64,000 bases of DNA from Nonomuraea montanisoli (GTDB lineage: Bacteria; Actinomycetota; Actinomycetes; Streptosporangiales; Streptosporangiaceae). Made by a program: the position numbers and the translations under genes. Numbering within the stretch: position 1 is the stretch's first letter; each line of letters begins with the position of its first letter. Below the pieces are notes generated by a model. The model saw nothing but the letters and a program-made list of their open reading frames with translations. It searched no databases and had not been told where the DNA came from. Positions 23,879-32,173 of the stretch are shown here, in pieces. The stretch is from assembly GCF_013363975.1 (NCBI RefSeq), contig NZ_JABWGN010000005.1, forward strand, positions 186,001 to 250,000, written 5' to 3'.

Positions 23879-24687
23879 AGCGGACGTTCCTGCTGGAGAT
23901 CGTCATGGTCGCCGTGGCCGTGGCGTTCCTCTTCCCGGTGTACGCGCTGATCACGCTGTCGCTGAAGGACCCGGCGCAGATCGCGCACAGCCCGCTCTCG
24001 CTGCCCGCGCCGCCCACGCTGGACAACTTCGGCAAGGCGTGGACGGCGGCCGCGCTCGGCCCGTCGCTGGTCAACAGCACGGTGATCACCGTGGTCAGCC
24101 TGGTCGCGCTGGTGGCGCTCGGTTCGTTCGCGGCCTACTACCTGGCCCGGGCCAAGAGCCGCATGGGCTACGGACTCTACGTCCTGTTCCTGCTCGGCAT
24201 CGTGCTGCCGTTCCAGCTCGGCATGATCCCGCTCTACCAGCTCGTCTCCGACCTCGGGCTCATCGGCAGCCACGCCGGGATGATCGTCTTCTACACGGGG
24301 ATCCAGCTCCCGTTCACCGTGTTCCTCTACACCGGCTTCATCCGGGCCCTGCCGCGCGACTACGCCAGCGCCGCCCAGATCGACGGCGCCTCGCACTTCA
24401 CCGCGTTCACCAAGGTGGTCTTCCCGCTGCTGCGGCCCATCACGGGCACGGTGCTGATCCTCAACGCCGTGTTCATCTGGAACGACTTCTTCACCCCGCT
24501 GCTGTACCTCGGCGGGTCCGGCTTCGAGACGATCCCGGTGAGCGTCTTCGCGTTCGTCGGCCAGTACGTCTCCGACCACGGCCTGGTCTTCGCCGGCCTG
24601 GTGCTCGGGGCGCTGCCGGTCGTCGTCGCCTTCCTGCTGCTGCAGCGCTACGTCATCAAGGGCTTCGCCAGCGGTCTCAAGGGATGA
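23875..24687 (+). CDS. Sugar ABC transporter permease (MalG type)
   Basis: The 270-residue permease has six membrane helices, beginning with LEIVMVAVAVAFLFPVYAL, and carries the EAA-like loop SAAQIDGASHFTAFTKVVFP. It completes the transporter with the MalF-type partner, overlapping its stop by 4 bp (ATGA). The operon apparently ends here: a non-coding gap of about 100 bp follows before the regulator at 24787. The substrate is inferred only from context. Confidence 0.92.
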   Translation: MKRTFLLEIVMVAVAVAFLFPVYALITLSLKDPAQIAHSPLSLPAPPTLDNFGKAWTAAALGPSLVNSTVITVVSLVALVALGSFAAYYLARAKSRMGYGLYVLFLLGIVLPFQLGMIPLYQLVSDLGLIGSHAGMIVFYTGIQLPFTVFLYTGFIRALPRDYASAAQIDGASHFTAFTKVVFPLLRPITGTVLILNAVFIWNDFFTPLLYLGGSGFETIPVSVFAFVGQYVSDHGLVFAGLVLGALPVVVAFLLLQRYVIKGFASGLKG

Positions 24688-24786
24688 GCGGGCGCCGGGT
24701 CCCCGCCTTCCCACCCGTGGTGACCAGCGCATAACCTTGAGGGAACGGCTCGGGCGTAACCCGGTGGCCCGGCCGACGGGGCTTTC

Positions 24787-27138
24787 ATGATGCTGGCGAT
24801 GAACGACACCAGGCGGCAGCAGTGCGTCAGGCTGCCCGCGGAGGTGACCAGCTTCGTAGGGCGTCGGCACGAGGTGGCCGAGGTCAAGCGACTGCTGTCC
24901 ACGTCACGCGCGCTCACGCTCACCGGCGTGGGCGGGGTCGGCAAGACCCGGCTGGCGCTGCGGGCCGGGCTCGACATGGCGCGCGACTTCCGCAGCGGCG
25001 TGTGGTTCGTCGAGCTGGGCTCGCTGGAGAGCCCCGACATGCTGGCCCAGGTCGTGATCGAGGCGCTGGAGATCCGCCACCAGAGTGCCCGCTCCCCGCT
25101 GCGGGTGCTCACCGACTTCCTGGCCGACAAGAGCGCCCTGATCATCCTGGACAACTGCGAGCACCTGGTGCGCGAGAGCGCCGTCCTCGCCGAGGCGCTG
25201 CTGCGCGCCGCGCCCGACCTGCGCATCCTGGCCACCAGCCGCGAGGCGCTGGGGTTCGCGGGCGAGCGGATCCTGCCGGTCCCGACGCTGCCCATGCCCG
25301 GCCCCGACGGCGCGGAGCTGCCCATCGAGTCGCTGGCGCGCTCCGACGCCGTGCGCCTGTTCACCGAGCGGGCCATGGCCGTCCTGCCGTCGTTCGCGCT
25401 CACCGAGGACAACCGCGACATCGTCCTGGAGATCTGCCACCGGCTCGACGGCCTGCCGCTCGGCATCGAGCTGGCCGCGGTCCGGCTGCGCGCCCTGTCG
25501 CTGCGGCAGCTCCTGGACCGCCTGGACGACCGGTTCCGGCTGCTCACCGCCGGCTCCCCGGCCGAGCCGCCGCGCCACCAGACGCTGCGGGCGCTCATCG
25601 ACTGGAGCTACGCGCTGTGCTCCGAGAAGGAGCGGCTGCTGTGGGCGCGCGCGTCGGTCTTCGCGGGCGGGCTCGACCTGGAGGGCGCCGAGGCCGTCTG
25701 CTCCGGCGACGGCATCGAGCACGAGGAGGTGCTCGACCTCGTGTGCGCGCTGGTCTCCAAGTCCATCCTGATCAGGGAGGAGAACGGCTCGCGCGTCCGC
25801 TACCGGCTGCTGGAGATCATCCGCCAGTACGGCCTCGAACGGCTCGCCGCCCACGGGGAGCAGGGCGAGCTGCAGCGGCGCCACCGCGACTACTACCGGG
25901 AGCTCGCGGCCGAGGCGCGGGGACAGCTCTTCGGCCCCTCGCAGGTCGCCTGGTTCACCCGGCTGCGCCACGAGCACGCCAACCTGCACAGCGCCCTCGA
26001 ACGCTGCCTCACCGACCCGGACGAGGCCGGAGCGGGCCTGGAGATGGCCACCGACCTGCTCTACCACTGGATCACCGGCTACTACCTGGGCGAGGGCCGC
26101 CGCTGGCTGGACCGCGCGCTGTCCAGCGGCGCGGGCGCCCCCGAGGCGCGGGCGCGGGCGCTGTGGGCGGGAAGCTGGCTGGCCATCATCCAGGCCGACG
26201 TCCCCGCCGCGGCGGAGATGCTCAAGGAGAGCCAGAACCTGGGCGAGCGGCTGGGGCTGGAGGAGGTCCTCGGGTACGTCGCGCTGTACTCCGGGATGAT
26301 CGCCATGTGCGAGGGCGACACCGACGGGGCCATCGAGCTGTACGAGCACGCCCTGGCCCGGCACCGCGCCCTGGACGACCCGGTGGGCACCACCCTGGCC
26401 CTCATCCGGCTCTCGCTGGCCCACTCCTTCCGCGGCGACTCCGACCGGGCCATCGCGATGGGCGACGAGTGCCTCGCCGTGGCCGACGCGTACGGCGAGG
26501 GCTGGCACAAGGCGTACATGATGATGGCGCTCGGCGTGGACGTCTGGCGGCAGGGCGACCTGGAGCGGGCCGCCGCGCTGGAGGCGGAGAGCCTGACCTT
26601 CAACCGCGCGCTCGGTGACCCGCTCGGCGTGGGGGTCAACCTGGAGGTGCTGGCCTGGATCGCGACCACCGAGCGCGACCACCGGCGGGCGGCGCGGCTG
26701 TACGGCACCTTGCGGACCATCTGGCAGATGATCGGCGCGCCGCTGTCCGGCTTCGGGCATCTGGCCCGCTACCACGAGCAGTGCGAGCGCCTCACCCGGG
26801 AGGCGCTCGGCCGCTCCGCCTTCGAGACGGCCTTCGAGGAGGGCGCCCGGCTCTCCTACGACCAGGCGCTCGACTACGCGCTCCAGAGGGACGAGCGCGT
26901 CGGCGAGCGCTCCGCCGGCGGCGGTGAGCGCCCGGCCGCCAAGGGAACCGGACCGCTCACCCGGAGGGAGACGGAGATCGCCCGGCTCGTCGCCCAGGGG
27001 CTGACCAACAAGGAGATCGCCACCACCCTGGTGATCTCCCAGCGCACCGCCGAGAGTCACATCGAGCACATCATGAGCAAGCTCGGCTTCCACTCACGGG
27101 CCCAGGTGGCGGTCTGGGTCAACGAGCACGACGGCTGA
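24787..27138 (+). CDS. ATPase/TPR regulator with C-terminal LuxR HTH
   Basis: The 783-residue protein is a close paralogue of the one at 16825-19170. It begins VTSFVGRRHEVAEVKRLL, has P-loop GVGGVGKTRLALR and Walker B LIILDNCEHLV, and a TPR region. It ends with the LuxR HTH LTRRETEIARLVAQGLTNKE then LVISQRTAESHIEHIMSKLG. It is a large ATP-dependent activator lying directly after the sugar transporter operon; the target is unknown. The start is taken as ATG 24787, but ATG 24799 is also possible; only weak ribosome sites exist. A GC-rich hairpin follows the stop. Confidence 0.9.
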   Translation: MMLAMNDTRRQQCVRLPAEVTSFVGRRHEVAEVKRLLSTSRALTLTGVGGVGKTRLALRAGLDMARDFRSGVWFVELGSLESPDMLAQVVIEALEIRHQSARSPLRVLTDFLADKSALIILDNCEHLVRESAVLAEALLRAAPDLRILATSREALGFAGERILPVPTLPMPGPDGAELPIESLARSDAVRLFTERAMAVLPSFALTEDNRDIVLEICHRLDGLPLGIELAAVRLRALSLRQLLDRLDDRFRLLTAGSPAEPPRHQTLRALIDWSYALCSEKERLLWARASVFAGGLDLEGAEAVCSGDGIEHEEVLDLVCALVSKSILIREENGSRVRYRLLEIIRQYGLERLAAHGEQGELQRRHRDYYRELAAEARGQLFGPSQVAWFTRLRHEHANLHSALERCLTDPDEAGAGLEMATDLLYHWITGYYLGEGRRWLDRALSSGAGAPEARARALWAGSWLAIIQADVPAAAEMLKESQNLGERLGLEEVLGYVALYSGMIAMCEGDTDGAIELYEHALARHRALDDPVGTTLALIRLSLAHSFRGDSDRAIAMGDECLAVADAYGEGWHKAYMMMALGVDVWRQGDLERAAALEAESLTFNRALGDPLGVGVNLEVLAWIATTERDHRRAARLYGTLRTIWQMIGAPLSGFGHLARYHEQCERLTREALGRSAFETAFEEGARLSYDQALDYALQRDERVGERSAGGGERPAAKGTGPLTRRETEIARLVAQGLTNKEIATTLVISQRTAESHIEHIMSKLGFHSRAQVAVWVNEHDG

Positions 27139-27142
27139 CGAG

Positions 27143-27157
27143 GGGCCCCGCGGGCCC
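27143..27157. terminator. Candidate GC-rich bidirectional terminator
   Basis: GGGCCC at 27143 and again near 27152 can form a short hairpin between the convergent LuxR-type regulator (ends 27138) and the small peptide frame (ends 27165). There is no T run, so this is tentative. Confidence 0.3.
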
Positions 27158-27164
27158 GCGTCGG

Positions 27165-27260
27165 TCAGTACGGGAGGCGGCGGCCGGACGGGGTCCGCAG
27201 GTCGAGGCCGGACTGGCCGGGGCTCGGCTTCTTGGACTTGCGGATCTGGATCCTGCGCAC
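27165..27260 (-). CDS. Possible 31-residue basic peptide
   Basis: The frame from GTG 27260 to TGA 27165 encodes a Lys/Arg-rich peptide starting RRIQIRKSKKPSPGQSGLD and ending GRRLPY. AAAGGA lies about 10 nt upstream. It has no Cys and no signal peptide. It lies downstream of the DUF5999 gene on the same strand, beyond a hairpin. It could be a small regulatory or nucleic-acid-binding peptide, or chance; no maturation gene for a RiPP is adjacent. Confidence 0.35.
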   Translation of the reverse strand: MRRIQIRKSKKPSPGQSGLDLRTPSGRRLPY

Positions 27261-27303
27261 GGGCTGCGTTTCCTTTCGTCGCGCTCGCTGCGCCGCCGGA
27301 GGC

Positions 27304-27327
27304 GGCGGCTCTTTCACAGGAGCCGCC
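27304..27327 (-). terminator. Hairpin directly after the DUF5999 stop codon
   Basis: An 8-bp perfect stem, GGCGGCTC (27304-27311) with GAGCCGCC (27320-27327) and an 8-nt loop, begins at the base after the stop codon on the minus strand. It probably ends or protects the DUF5999 transcript. Confidence 0.5.
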
Positions 27328-27522
27328 TCAGGCGGCCGTTCCACAACAGACGGGCCCGATGGAGACGCTGCGGCCGTCCGGCATCAGCTCGCCCGTGTCG
27401 TCGAAGATCACTACACCGTTGCAGAGGAGGCCCCACCCCTGCTCGGGGTGGAAGGCCACCAGGCGGGCGGCGTCGTGGCACGGGGCGTCCGCCGGTGGAC
27501 ACGGCGGCTGGTGCTGGCACAT
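27328..27522 (-). CDS. DUF5999-family small protein
   Basis: The 64-residue protein begins MCQHQPPCPPADAPCHDAAR and contains HPEQGWGLLCNGVVIFDDTG and ELMPDGR, the conserved pattern of the DUF5999 family, widespread and uncharacterised in actinomycetes. Several Cys/His residues at the N-terminus could bind metal. ATG 27522 is chosen because GAGGGA lies about 6 nt upstream; the frame extends further upstream without a better start. It is encoded alone, convergent with the LuxR-type regulator. Confidence 0.8.
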   Translation of the reverse strand: MCQHQPPCPPADAPCHDAARLVAFHPEQGWGLLCNGVVIFDDTGELMPDGRSVSIGPVCCGTAA

Positions 27523-27658
27523 GGCTCGTCCCTCTCTGCTTCTTCTCGGGTCGGCTGAGCCCATGTCTAAGCACCCAGACTGCCCGGCGCAGGGAAACAG
27601 AACGACGGGATAAATCCCTAATTCGGTACCTAGGCGTCCGTACGTAGGTAGTGAGAGG

Positions 27659-29611
27659 TCAGGAAACGGCCAAGAGCCGGACCACGCGGAACTCCCCCGC
27701 GGGGATCGTGAGCGCGCCGTCCACCGGCCGGCCGTCGGGCAGGGTGACGCCCGTGGCCGGGACCGCCGCCGCGGCCTCCGTGTGGTTGATCGCGAACAGG
27801 TACGACCGGCCGTCCGGGTGCGCCCGCCGTACGAGCTCGACCCCGGGGTGGGACGTGGTGGCGAGCCCGGCGTCCGCGCAGACCTCGGCCACCACGCGCC
27901 CCAGGAGGTCGACGTCGGGCAGCGTGGTCAGGTAGTGGGCGGTGCCGTCGGCCCAGGTGTTGCGGGTCCAGGCCGGCTCGCCGGTGGCGTAGGTGTCGAG
28001 GACCTTGGCCGTGGTGGCGTGCGCGAGCTCGCTCCACACCGTGCCCGTGCCGCCGCCCGCGACCGTCACCGGCTCCTCCGGCGCGAGCGGGAAGAACTCC
28101 TCGACCGTCACCCCGAGCAGGTCGCGGAACGCGCCCGGGTAGCCGCCCAGCCGCACCCGGTCGTGCTCGTCCACGATCCCGCTGTACGGCGCGACGAGCA
28201 CGGTGCCGCCGGCCGCCGCGAACCGCTCGACGTTCGCCGCCCCCGCGTCGCTGATCAGGTAGAGGGCGGGGACGACGACCAGCCGGTACCCGGACAGATC
28301 GCCCTCGGGGTGGGCGACGTCGCAGGTGACGCCCGCCTTCCAGAGCGCGCCGTACCACTGGCGGATGATCTCGACCGGGTCGCGGTGCGTGGTCGGCTGG
28401 GCCGGGTGGTCCTCCGCCCAGATGCTGGCGTAGTCGAGCAGGATCGCCGCGTCGGCCGTGACCGTGCTGCCCTCGACCTCGGCCAGGTCCTTCAGCAGCG
28501 CGCCGAGGGCCTTGACCTCCCGCCAGATCTTGGTGTCGGTGCCCGCGTGCGGGACCATCCCCGAGTGCCACTTCTCGGCCCCAGCCCGGGAGGCCCGCCA
28601 CTGGAAGAACATGATCGCGTCCGCTCCCCTGGCGAGGTGCTGGACGGAGTTGCGCAGCAGCTCGCCGGGGCGCTTGGCGGGGTTGTGGCCCTGCCAGTTG
28701 ACGGCGCTGGTGGAGTGCTCCATCAGCAGCCACGGCCGGCCGCGGTTGAGCGAGCGGGCGAAGTCGGCGGAGAAGGCGAGGTGGACGTGGGGGTCGTCGC
28801 CGATGAGGTAGTGGTCCGAGGAGACGGGGTCCATCTCGGGGGCGTAGGTCCAGTAGTCCATCTCCCAGTGCATCCCGGCCATGAGGTTGGTGGTGGCGGG
28901 GACGCCGGGGGTCAGGCGGGCGAGCAGGTCGCGCTCGGCCCGGTAGAGGTCGAGCACCGCGTCGGAGCAGAACCTGCGGTAGTCGAGCTGCTGGCCCGGG
29001 TTGGTGAAGGTGGGGGTCGCCCGGGGCGGCAGGATCTGCTCCCAGGCGCTGTAGCGCTGGGACCAGAACGCGGTGCCCCAGGCGTCGTTGAGGGCGTCGA
29101 GCGTGCCGTGGCGCTGGCGCAGCCAGACACGGAAGGCGGCGGCGGAGGCGTCGCAGTAGCACCGGACGTTGTGGCAGCCGTACTCGTTGTGGATGTGCCA
29201 GACGGCCAGCGCCGGGTGGTCCCGATAGCGCAGGGCCACCTGCTCGGCGACGCGCAGCGCCCGCTCCCGGTAGATCGGCGAGCTGGGGCAGAAGCCCTGC
29301 CTGCTGCCGTAGGACAGCCTGCGGCCGTCGGCGTCGACGGGCAGCGCCTCGGGGTAGGTGTGCCCGAACCAGGGGGGCGGCGCGGCCGTCGGCGTGGCCA
29401 GGCACGCCTGCACGCCGTTCTCGGCCAGCAGGTCCATGACCTTGTCGAGCATGCCGAAGTCGAACCGGCCCTCCTCGGGCTCCAGGAACGACCACGAGAA
29501 GATGCCGACGCTGACCCGGTTGACCCCGGCCTCGCGCATGAGGGCGACGTCCTCGGCCCAGGTCTCCTCGGGCCACTGCTCAGGGTTCCAGTCGCCGCCG
29601 TAGACGATCAA
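27659..29611 (-). CDS. Beta-galactosidase, GH42 family
   Basis: This 650-residue cytoplasmic glycoside hydrolase without signal peptide starts IVYGGDWNPEQWPEETW, typical of GH42. The acid/base Glu is in WHIHNEYGCH, the nucleophile Glu in LLMEHSTSAVNWQ. Cys residues near CHNVRCYC resemble the zinc-binding cluster of the family. It removes terminal beta-galactose from imported oligosaccharides. The start is TTG 29611, with GAGGAG 6 nt upstream; longer frames would run through the promoter. A 12-bp motif shared with the sugar ABC operon at 21601 overlaps its -10 region, so the two are probably co-regulated. It is divergent from a TetR gene. Confidence 0.93.
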   Translation of the reverse strand: MIVYGGDWNPEQWPEETWAEDVALMREAGVNRVSVGIFSWSFLEPEEGRFDFGMLDKVMDLLAENGVQACLATPTAAPPPWFGHTYPEALPVDADGRRLSYGSRQGFCPSSPIYRERALRVAEQVALRYRDHPALAVWHIHNEYGCHNVRCYCDASAAAFRVWLRQRHGTLDALNDAWGTAFWSQRYSAWEQILPPRATPTFTNPGQQLDYRRFCSDAVLDLYRAERDLLARLTPGVPATTNLMAGMHWEMDYWTYAPEMDPVSSDHYLIGDDPHVHLAFSADFARSLNRGRPWLLMEHSTSAVNWQGHNPAKRPGELLRNSVQHLARGADAIMFFQWRASRAGAEKWHSGMVPHAGTDTKIWREVKALGALLKDLAEVEGSTVTADAAILLDYASIWAEDHPAQPTTHRDPVEIIRQWYGALWKAGVTCDVAHPEGDLSGYRLVVVPALYLISDAGAANVERFAAAGGTVLVAPYSGIVDEHDRVRLGGYPGAFRDLLGVTVEEFFPLAPEEPVTVAGGGTGTVWSELAHATTAKVLDTYATGEPAWTRNTWADGTAHYLTTLPDVDLLGRVVAEVCADAGLATTSHPGVELVRRAHPDGRSYLFAINHTEAAAAVPATGVTLPDGRPVDGALTIPAGEFRVVRLLAVS

Positions 29612-29663
29612 AGGGTGCTCCTCGCGGGACGCGTTCGGGGGACGCGGTGCCGCGCCAGGGGGT

Positions 29664-29692
29664 ATTAAAACGTTCTTCTTCCCTCGCGACAA
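29664..29692 (-). promoter_or_regulatory. Promoter and operator of GH42 gene
   Basis: On the minus strand TTGTCG (29692-29687) and TTTAAT (29669-29664) are spaced by 17 bases. The -10 hexamer lies inside the motif ATTAAAACGTTC (29664-29675, plus strand) that also occurs at 21601-21612 before the sugar ABC operon. A protein bound there would block the promoter. Confidence 0.55.
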
Positions 29693-29721
29693 GGCGCCTC
29701 CCTGGTCGGGCTCCGCGAAAA

Positions 29722-29751
29722 TTGACCACTCGTTCCAGAAAGGGGTAGTGT
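29722..29751 (+). promoter_or_regulatory. Promoter/operator of tetR gene
   Basis: TTGACC (29722-29727) and TAGTGT (29746-29751) have an 18-base spacer containing CGTTCCAGA. Transcription would start at about the ATG at 29759, so the gene may be leaderless. The sequence ATTGACC..CGTTCCAGA resembles the reverse of the element at 30364-30387, suggesting autoregulation. Confidence 0.5.
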
Positions 29752-29758
29752 CCCGGAC

Positions 29759-30337
29759 ATGGCCAGGAGCAAGGAGTTCGACCCCGGCGCGGCGCTCGAC
29801 GCGGCGCTCGAACTGTTCTGGGAGCGCGGCTACGAGTCGACGTCGATGGCCGACCTCGTCGACCGGCTCGGCATCGGCCGGGCGAGCCTGTACGCGACGT
29901 TCGGGGGCAAGCACGAGCTCTACATGAAGGCGCTGGAGCGCTTCACGGAGCTGCAGAATCCGTCGGCCGTCGAGCTGCTGTCCCAGCCGGGGCCCGCGCT
30001 GCCGGCCGTCCGGGGGCTCGTCGAGTCGTTCGCCCGGCAGTCGTCCTCCAAGGAGGGCCGGCACGGCTGCATGATCGTCAACGCGGCGGCCGAGCTGCTG
30101 CCCCGCGACGAAGAGGTGTGCCGGTTCGTCGAGCGCAACTGGGACGGCCTGGAGACGGCGCTGACCTCGGCGCTCATCCGGGCGCGGGCACAGGGCGAGC
30201 TGGACGCGGACAAGGACCCGCGCGCGCTGGCCCGCTTCCTCATCGTGGTGCTCCAGGGCATGCGGGTCATGGGCAAGGCGTCACCCGATCCGGCCAGGAT
30301 GCGCGACGCGGCGGCCCACGCCCTCAGCCTGCTGTGA
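29759..30337 (+). CDS. TetR/AcrR-family regulator
   Basis: The 192-residue repressor has an N-terminal HTH, FDPGAALDAALELFWERGYE then SMADLVDRLGIGRASLYATF, as in TetR proteins of the group with a TetR_C_16/AcrR-like ligand domain. It probably controls itself and the SDR gene at 30434: a similar dyad lies before both. ATG 29759 has no ribosome site, but the predicted promoter places the transcript start there. It is divergent from the GH42 gene; the ligand is unknown. Confidence 0.9.
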   Translation: MARSKEFDPGAALDAALELFWERGYESTSMADLVDRLGIGRASLYATFGGKHELYMKALERFTELQNPSAVELLSQPGPALPAVRGLVESFARQSSSKEGRHGCMIVNAAAELLPRDEEVCRFVERNWDGLETALTSALIRARAQGELDADKDPRALARFLIVVLQGMRVMGKASPDPARMRDAAAHALSLL

Positions 30338-30363
30338 TCCACCGAGCTCTCTTCGGCATGCCC

Positions 30364-30387
30364 ACTATCTGGAACGTTCGGTCTAAT
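30364..30387. promoter_or_regulatory. TetR-type operator before SDR gene
   Basis: ACTATCTGGAACGTTCGGTC centres on the palindrome GAACGTTC (30372-30379) with partly symmetric flanks. Its reverse complement matches the element at 29719-29741 in the tetR promoter (AATT.GACC..CGTTCCAGA.AG). The same regulator probably binds both. Confidence 0.6.
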
Positions 30388-30433
30388 TGAAAGCCCGCCG
30401 AGAGGCGGCGGGCCGTGAAGAAAGAGGTTCGCC

Positions 30434-31186
30434 ATGAGATTCGCCGACAAGGTCGTGCTGGTCACCGGCGCCGGCTCCGGCATCGGCCGGGCCACCGCGC
30501 TCGCCTTCGCCCGCGAGGGCGCCCGCATTGTGGTCGCCGGGCGCAACAGGGAGCCGCTGGCGCAGACCGTGAAGCTGGCCGAGGAGGCCGGGGGCACGGC
30601 CACGGCGGTCACGGCCGACGTGACCCGCGCCGCGGACGTGGAGCGGCTGGTGGCGGAGACCGTCGCGGCGTACGGGGCGCTGGACATCGCGGTCAACAAC
30701 GCCGGCGTCCTCACGATGGGACGGGCGGGCGAGATCGACGAGGCCGACTGGGCCCGTACGCTCGCGGTCAACACCACCGGCGTGATGCTGTCCATGAAGT
30801 ACGAGATCGCCCACATGCTCACGGCCGGAGGCGGGGTCATCGTCAACGTCTCCTCGCAGATCGGCGCCCACAAGCGCATCCCGGGCACGGGCGCGTACGC
30901 GGCGAGCAAGGCGGCGGTGACCGCGCTGACGCGGACGGCGGCGCTGGAGTACATCCGGGAGGGCATCCGGATCAACGCCGTCAGCCCCGGGCCGCACGAC
31001 ACGACGATGTCGCTGCGTCCGGGCGAGACGGAGGCGGACCGGGCCGTCCGCCTGGGCGAGCAGCTGCCGGTCGGGCGGGTCGGCGCGCTGGAGGAGGCGG
31101 CGTCCGGGATCCTCTGGATCGCCTCCGCGGAAGCGGGCTTCACGGTGGGCCACGACCTGGTGATGGACGGCGGCTCCACCATCTGA
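30434..31186 (+). CDS. Short-chain dehydrogenase/reductase
   Basis: The 250-residue classical SDR has TGAGSGIG cofactor motif, DVTRAADV, NNAG, and the catalytic Ser/Tyr/Lys in NVSSQIG and YAASK. It probably oxidises or reduces an alcohol/ketone with NAD(P)H. GAGG precedes ATG 30434. In the 5' leader a hairpin GCCCGCCG-agagg-CGGCGGGC (30393-30413) may stabilise the mRNA. It lies directly downstream of the TetR gene in the same direction, with its own operator at 30364; the pair is a typical substrate-induced detoxification unit. Confidence 0.9.
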   Translation: MRFADKVVLVTGAGSGIGRATALAFAREGARIVVAGRNREPLAQTVKLAEEAGGTATAVTADVTRAADVERLVAETVAAYGALDIAVNNAGVLTMGRAGEIDEADWARTLAVNTTGVMLSMKYEIAHMLTAGGGVIVNVSSQIGAHKRIPGTGAYAASKAAVTALTRTAALEYIREGIRINAVSPGPHDTTMSLRPGETEADRAVRLGEQLPVGRVGALEEAASGILWIASAEAGFTVGHDLVMDGGSTI

Positions 31187-31486
31187 TCCGGGCCCACCGG
31201 GCTGACGCCGTGTGTCCCCTGGGACGCCAGGGGACAAGGTGACGATCTTCAATAAGGCGGATAAATCATCATATAGAGCATTAATGCATCCAATGGTGGG
31301 GCTCGGCGATAAATGGGGCCTAGCCGCAGAGATGGCGTTCTTGATAAACATTTTCGCGCCACCAGCACGCGATTTCATGAACCGGCCATCCATTAAGGGC
31401 GATAGTGAGCGAACCGATTCGGTTGTCCTCCCACCGGACGCACCCCGTTCGCCGACTGTCGCGACGCACTCGGCGGGAGAACCCGG
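31187..31486. other. AT-rich intergenic stretch
   Basis: About 300 bases between the SDR and GPP34 genes. From 31240 to 31420 it is strikingly AT-rich for this chromosome and holds the palindrome GCATTAATGC (31278-31287). A short open frame over part of it lacks a ribosome site and has codon use unlike the neighbours. It may be a regulatory region or a piece of foreign DNA. Confidence 0.5.
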
Positions 31487-32119
31487 TTGCTGGCCGATGA
31501 CTTCTTCCTCGTCGCGTGGGACACGACCGGCACGGGCAAGCCCCGCCTGTACCTCCAGGGCCTGACGTTGGGCCTGGCCGGGGCCCTGATCGGCGAGCTC
31601 GTCCTGGAGAACCGGCTCACCGTGAGCGGCACGCGGCTCCAGCTCCTCGACCACCTCCCGCTGCGCGAACGCGTGGCCGACGCGACCCTGGCCGACATCG
31701 CGAATTCCCCCCAGCACACCGACGTGCGCACCTGGCTGGCGTACCTGGCGCAACGCTCCCTCGACGATGTCACCGGCCGATTGCTGGCCATCGGACTGCT
31801 GGAATGCGTGACGCCTAAATTGTTGAAACACAAACAGAATCGCTATTTCGCCACGGAGTTCGGACCCGCCGTCTGGCCGTCCACCCGGCTGCGCCTCTCG
31901 CTGGTCCGCCGTCAGCCGCTGAACCCGTACGACATGCTGCTGGCCGCGCTCGTGGACGCCTGCGGCATGACCGACACCGTCGTCGAGGACCCCGCGCACC
32001 GGCCCACCGCGCACCGCTACCTGGCCGCCGTGCTCGCCGCCATGCCCCAGCCGCTGAGCGACCTGAGCCGCCACGTCAGCGCGGCGGTCGGCGACGCCGT
32101 GCTCACCTACCGCACCTGA
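31487..32119 (+). CDS. GPP34 (GOLPH3-like) domain protein
   Basis: The 210-residue helical protein has the GPP34 pattern: LADDFFLVAWDTTGTGKPRL, LGLAGALIGELVLENRL, then LAYLAQRSLDDVTGRLLAIG. The fold binds phosphoinositide-like or anionic lipids in eukaryotic GOLPH3; in actinomycetes the role is unknown, perhaps at the membrane surface. The start is TTG 31487 after GGGAGA. An AT-rich region lies upstream and an APC permease gene follows after 54 bp. It may be co-transcribed with the permease. Confidence 0.82.
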   Translation: MLADDFFLVAWDTTGTGKPRLYLQGLTLGLAGALIGELVLENRLTVSGTRLQLLDHLPLRERVADATLADIANSPQHTDVRTWLAYLAQRSLDDVTGRLLAIGLLECVTPKLLKHKQNRYFATEFGPAVWPSTRLRLSLVRRQPLNPYDMLLAALVDACGMTDTVVEDPAHRPTAHRYLAAVLAAMPQPLSDLSRHVSAAVGDAVLTYRT

Positions 32120-32173
32120 CCCCTGTCCCGAACCCGTTACGCACCCGTTCCGAACCCCCCAGAGAGGTACCGG

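Noticed and set aside
27165..27260. RiPP precursor
   Set aside because: No Cys, no leader-core pattern and no maturation or export gene adjacent; kept only as a possible small peptide.
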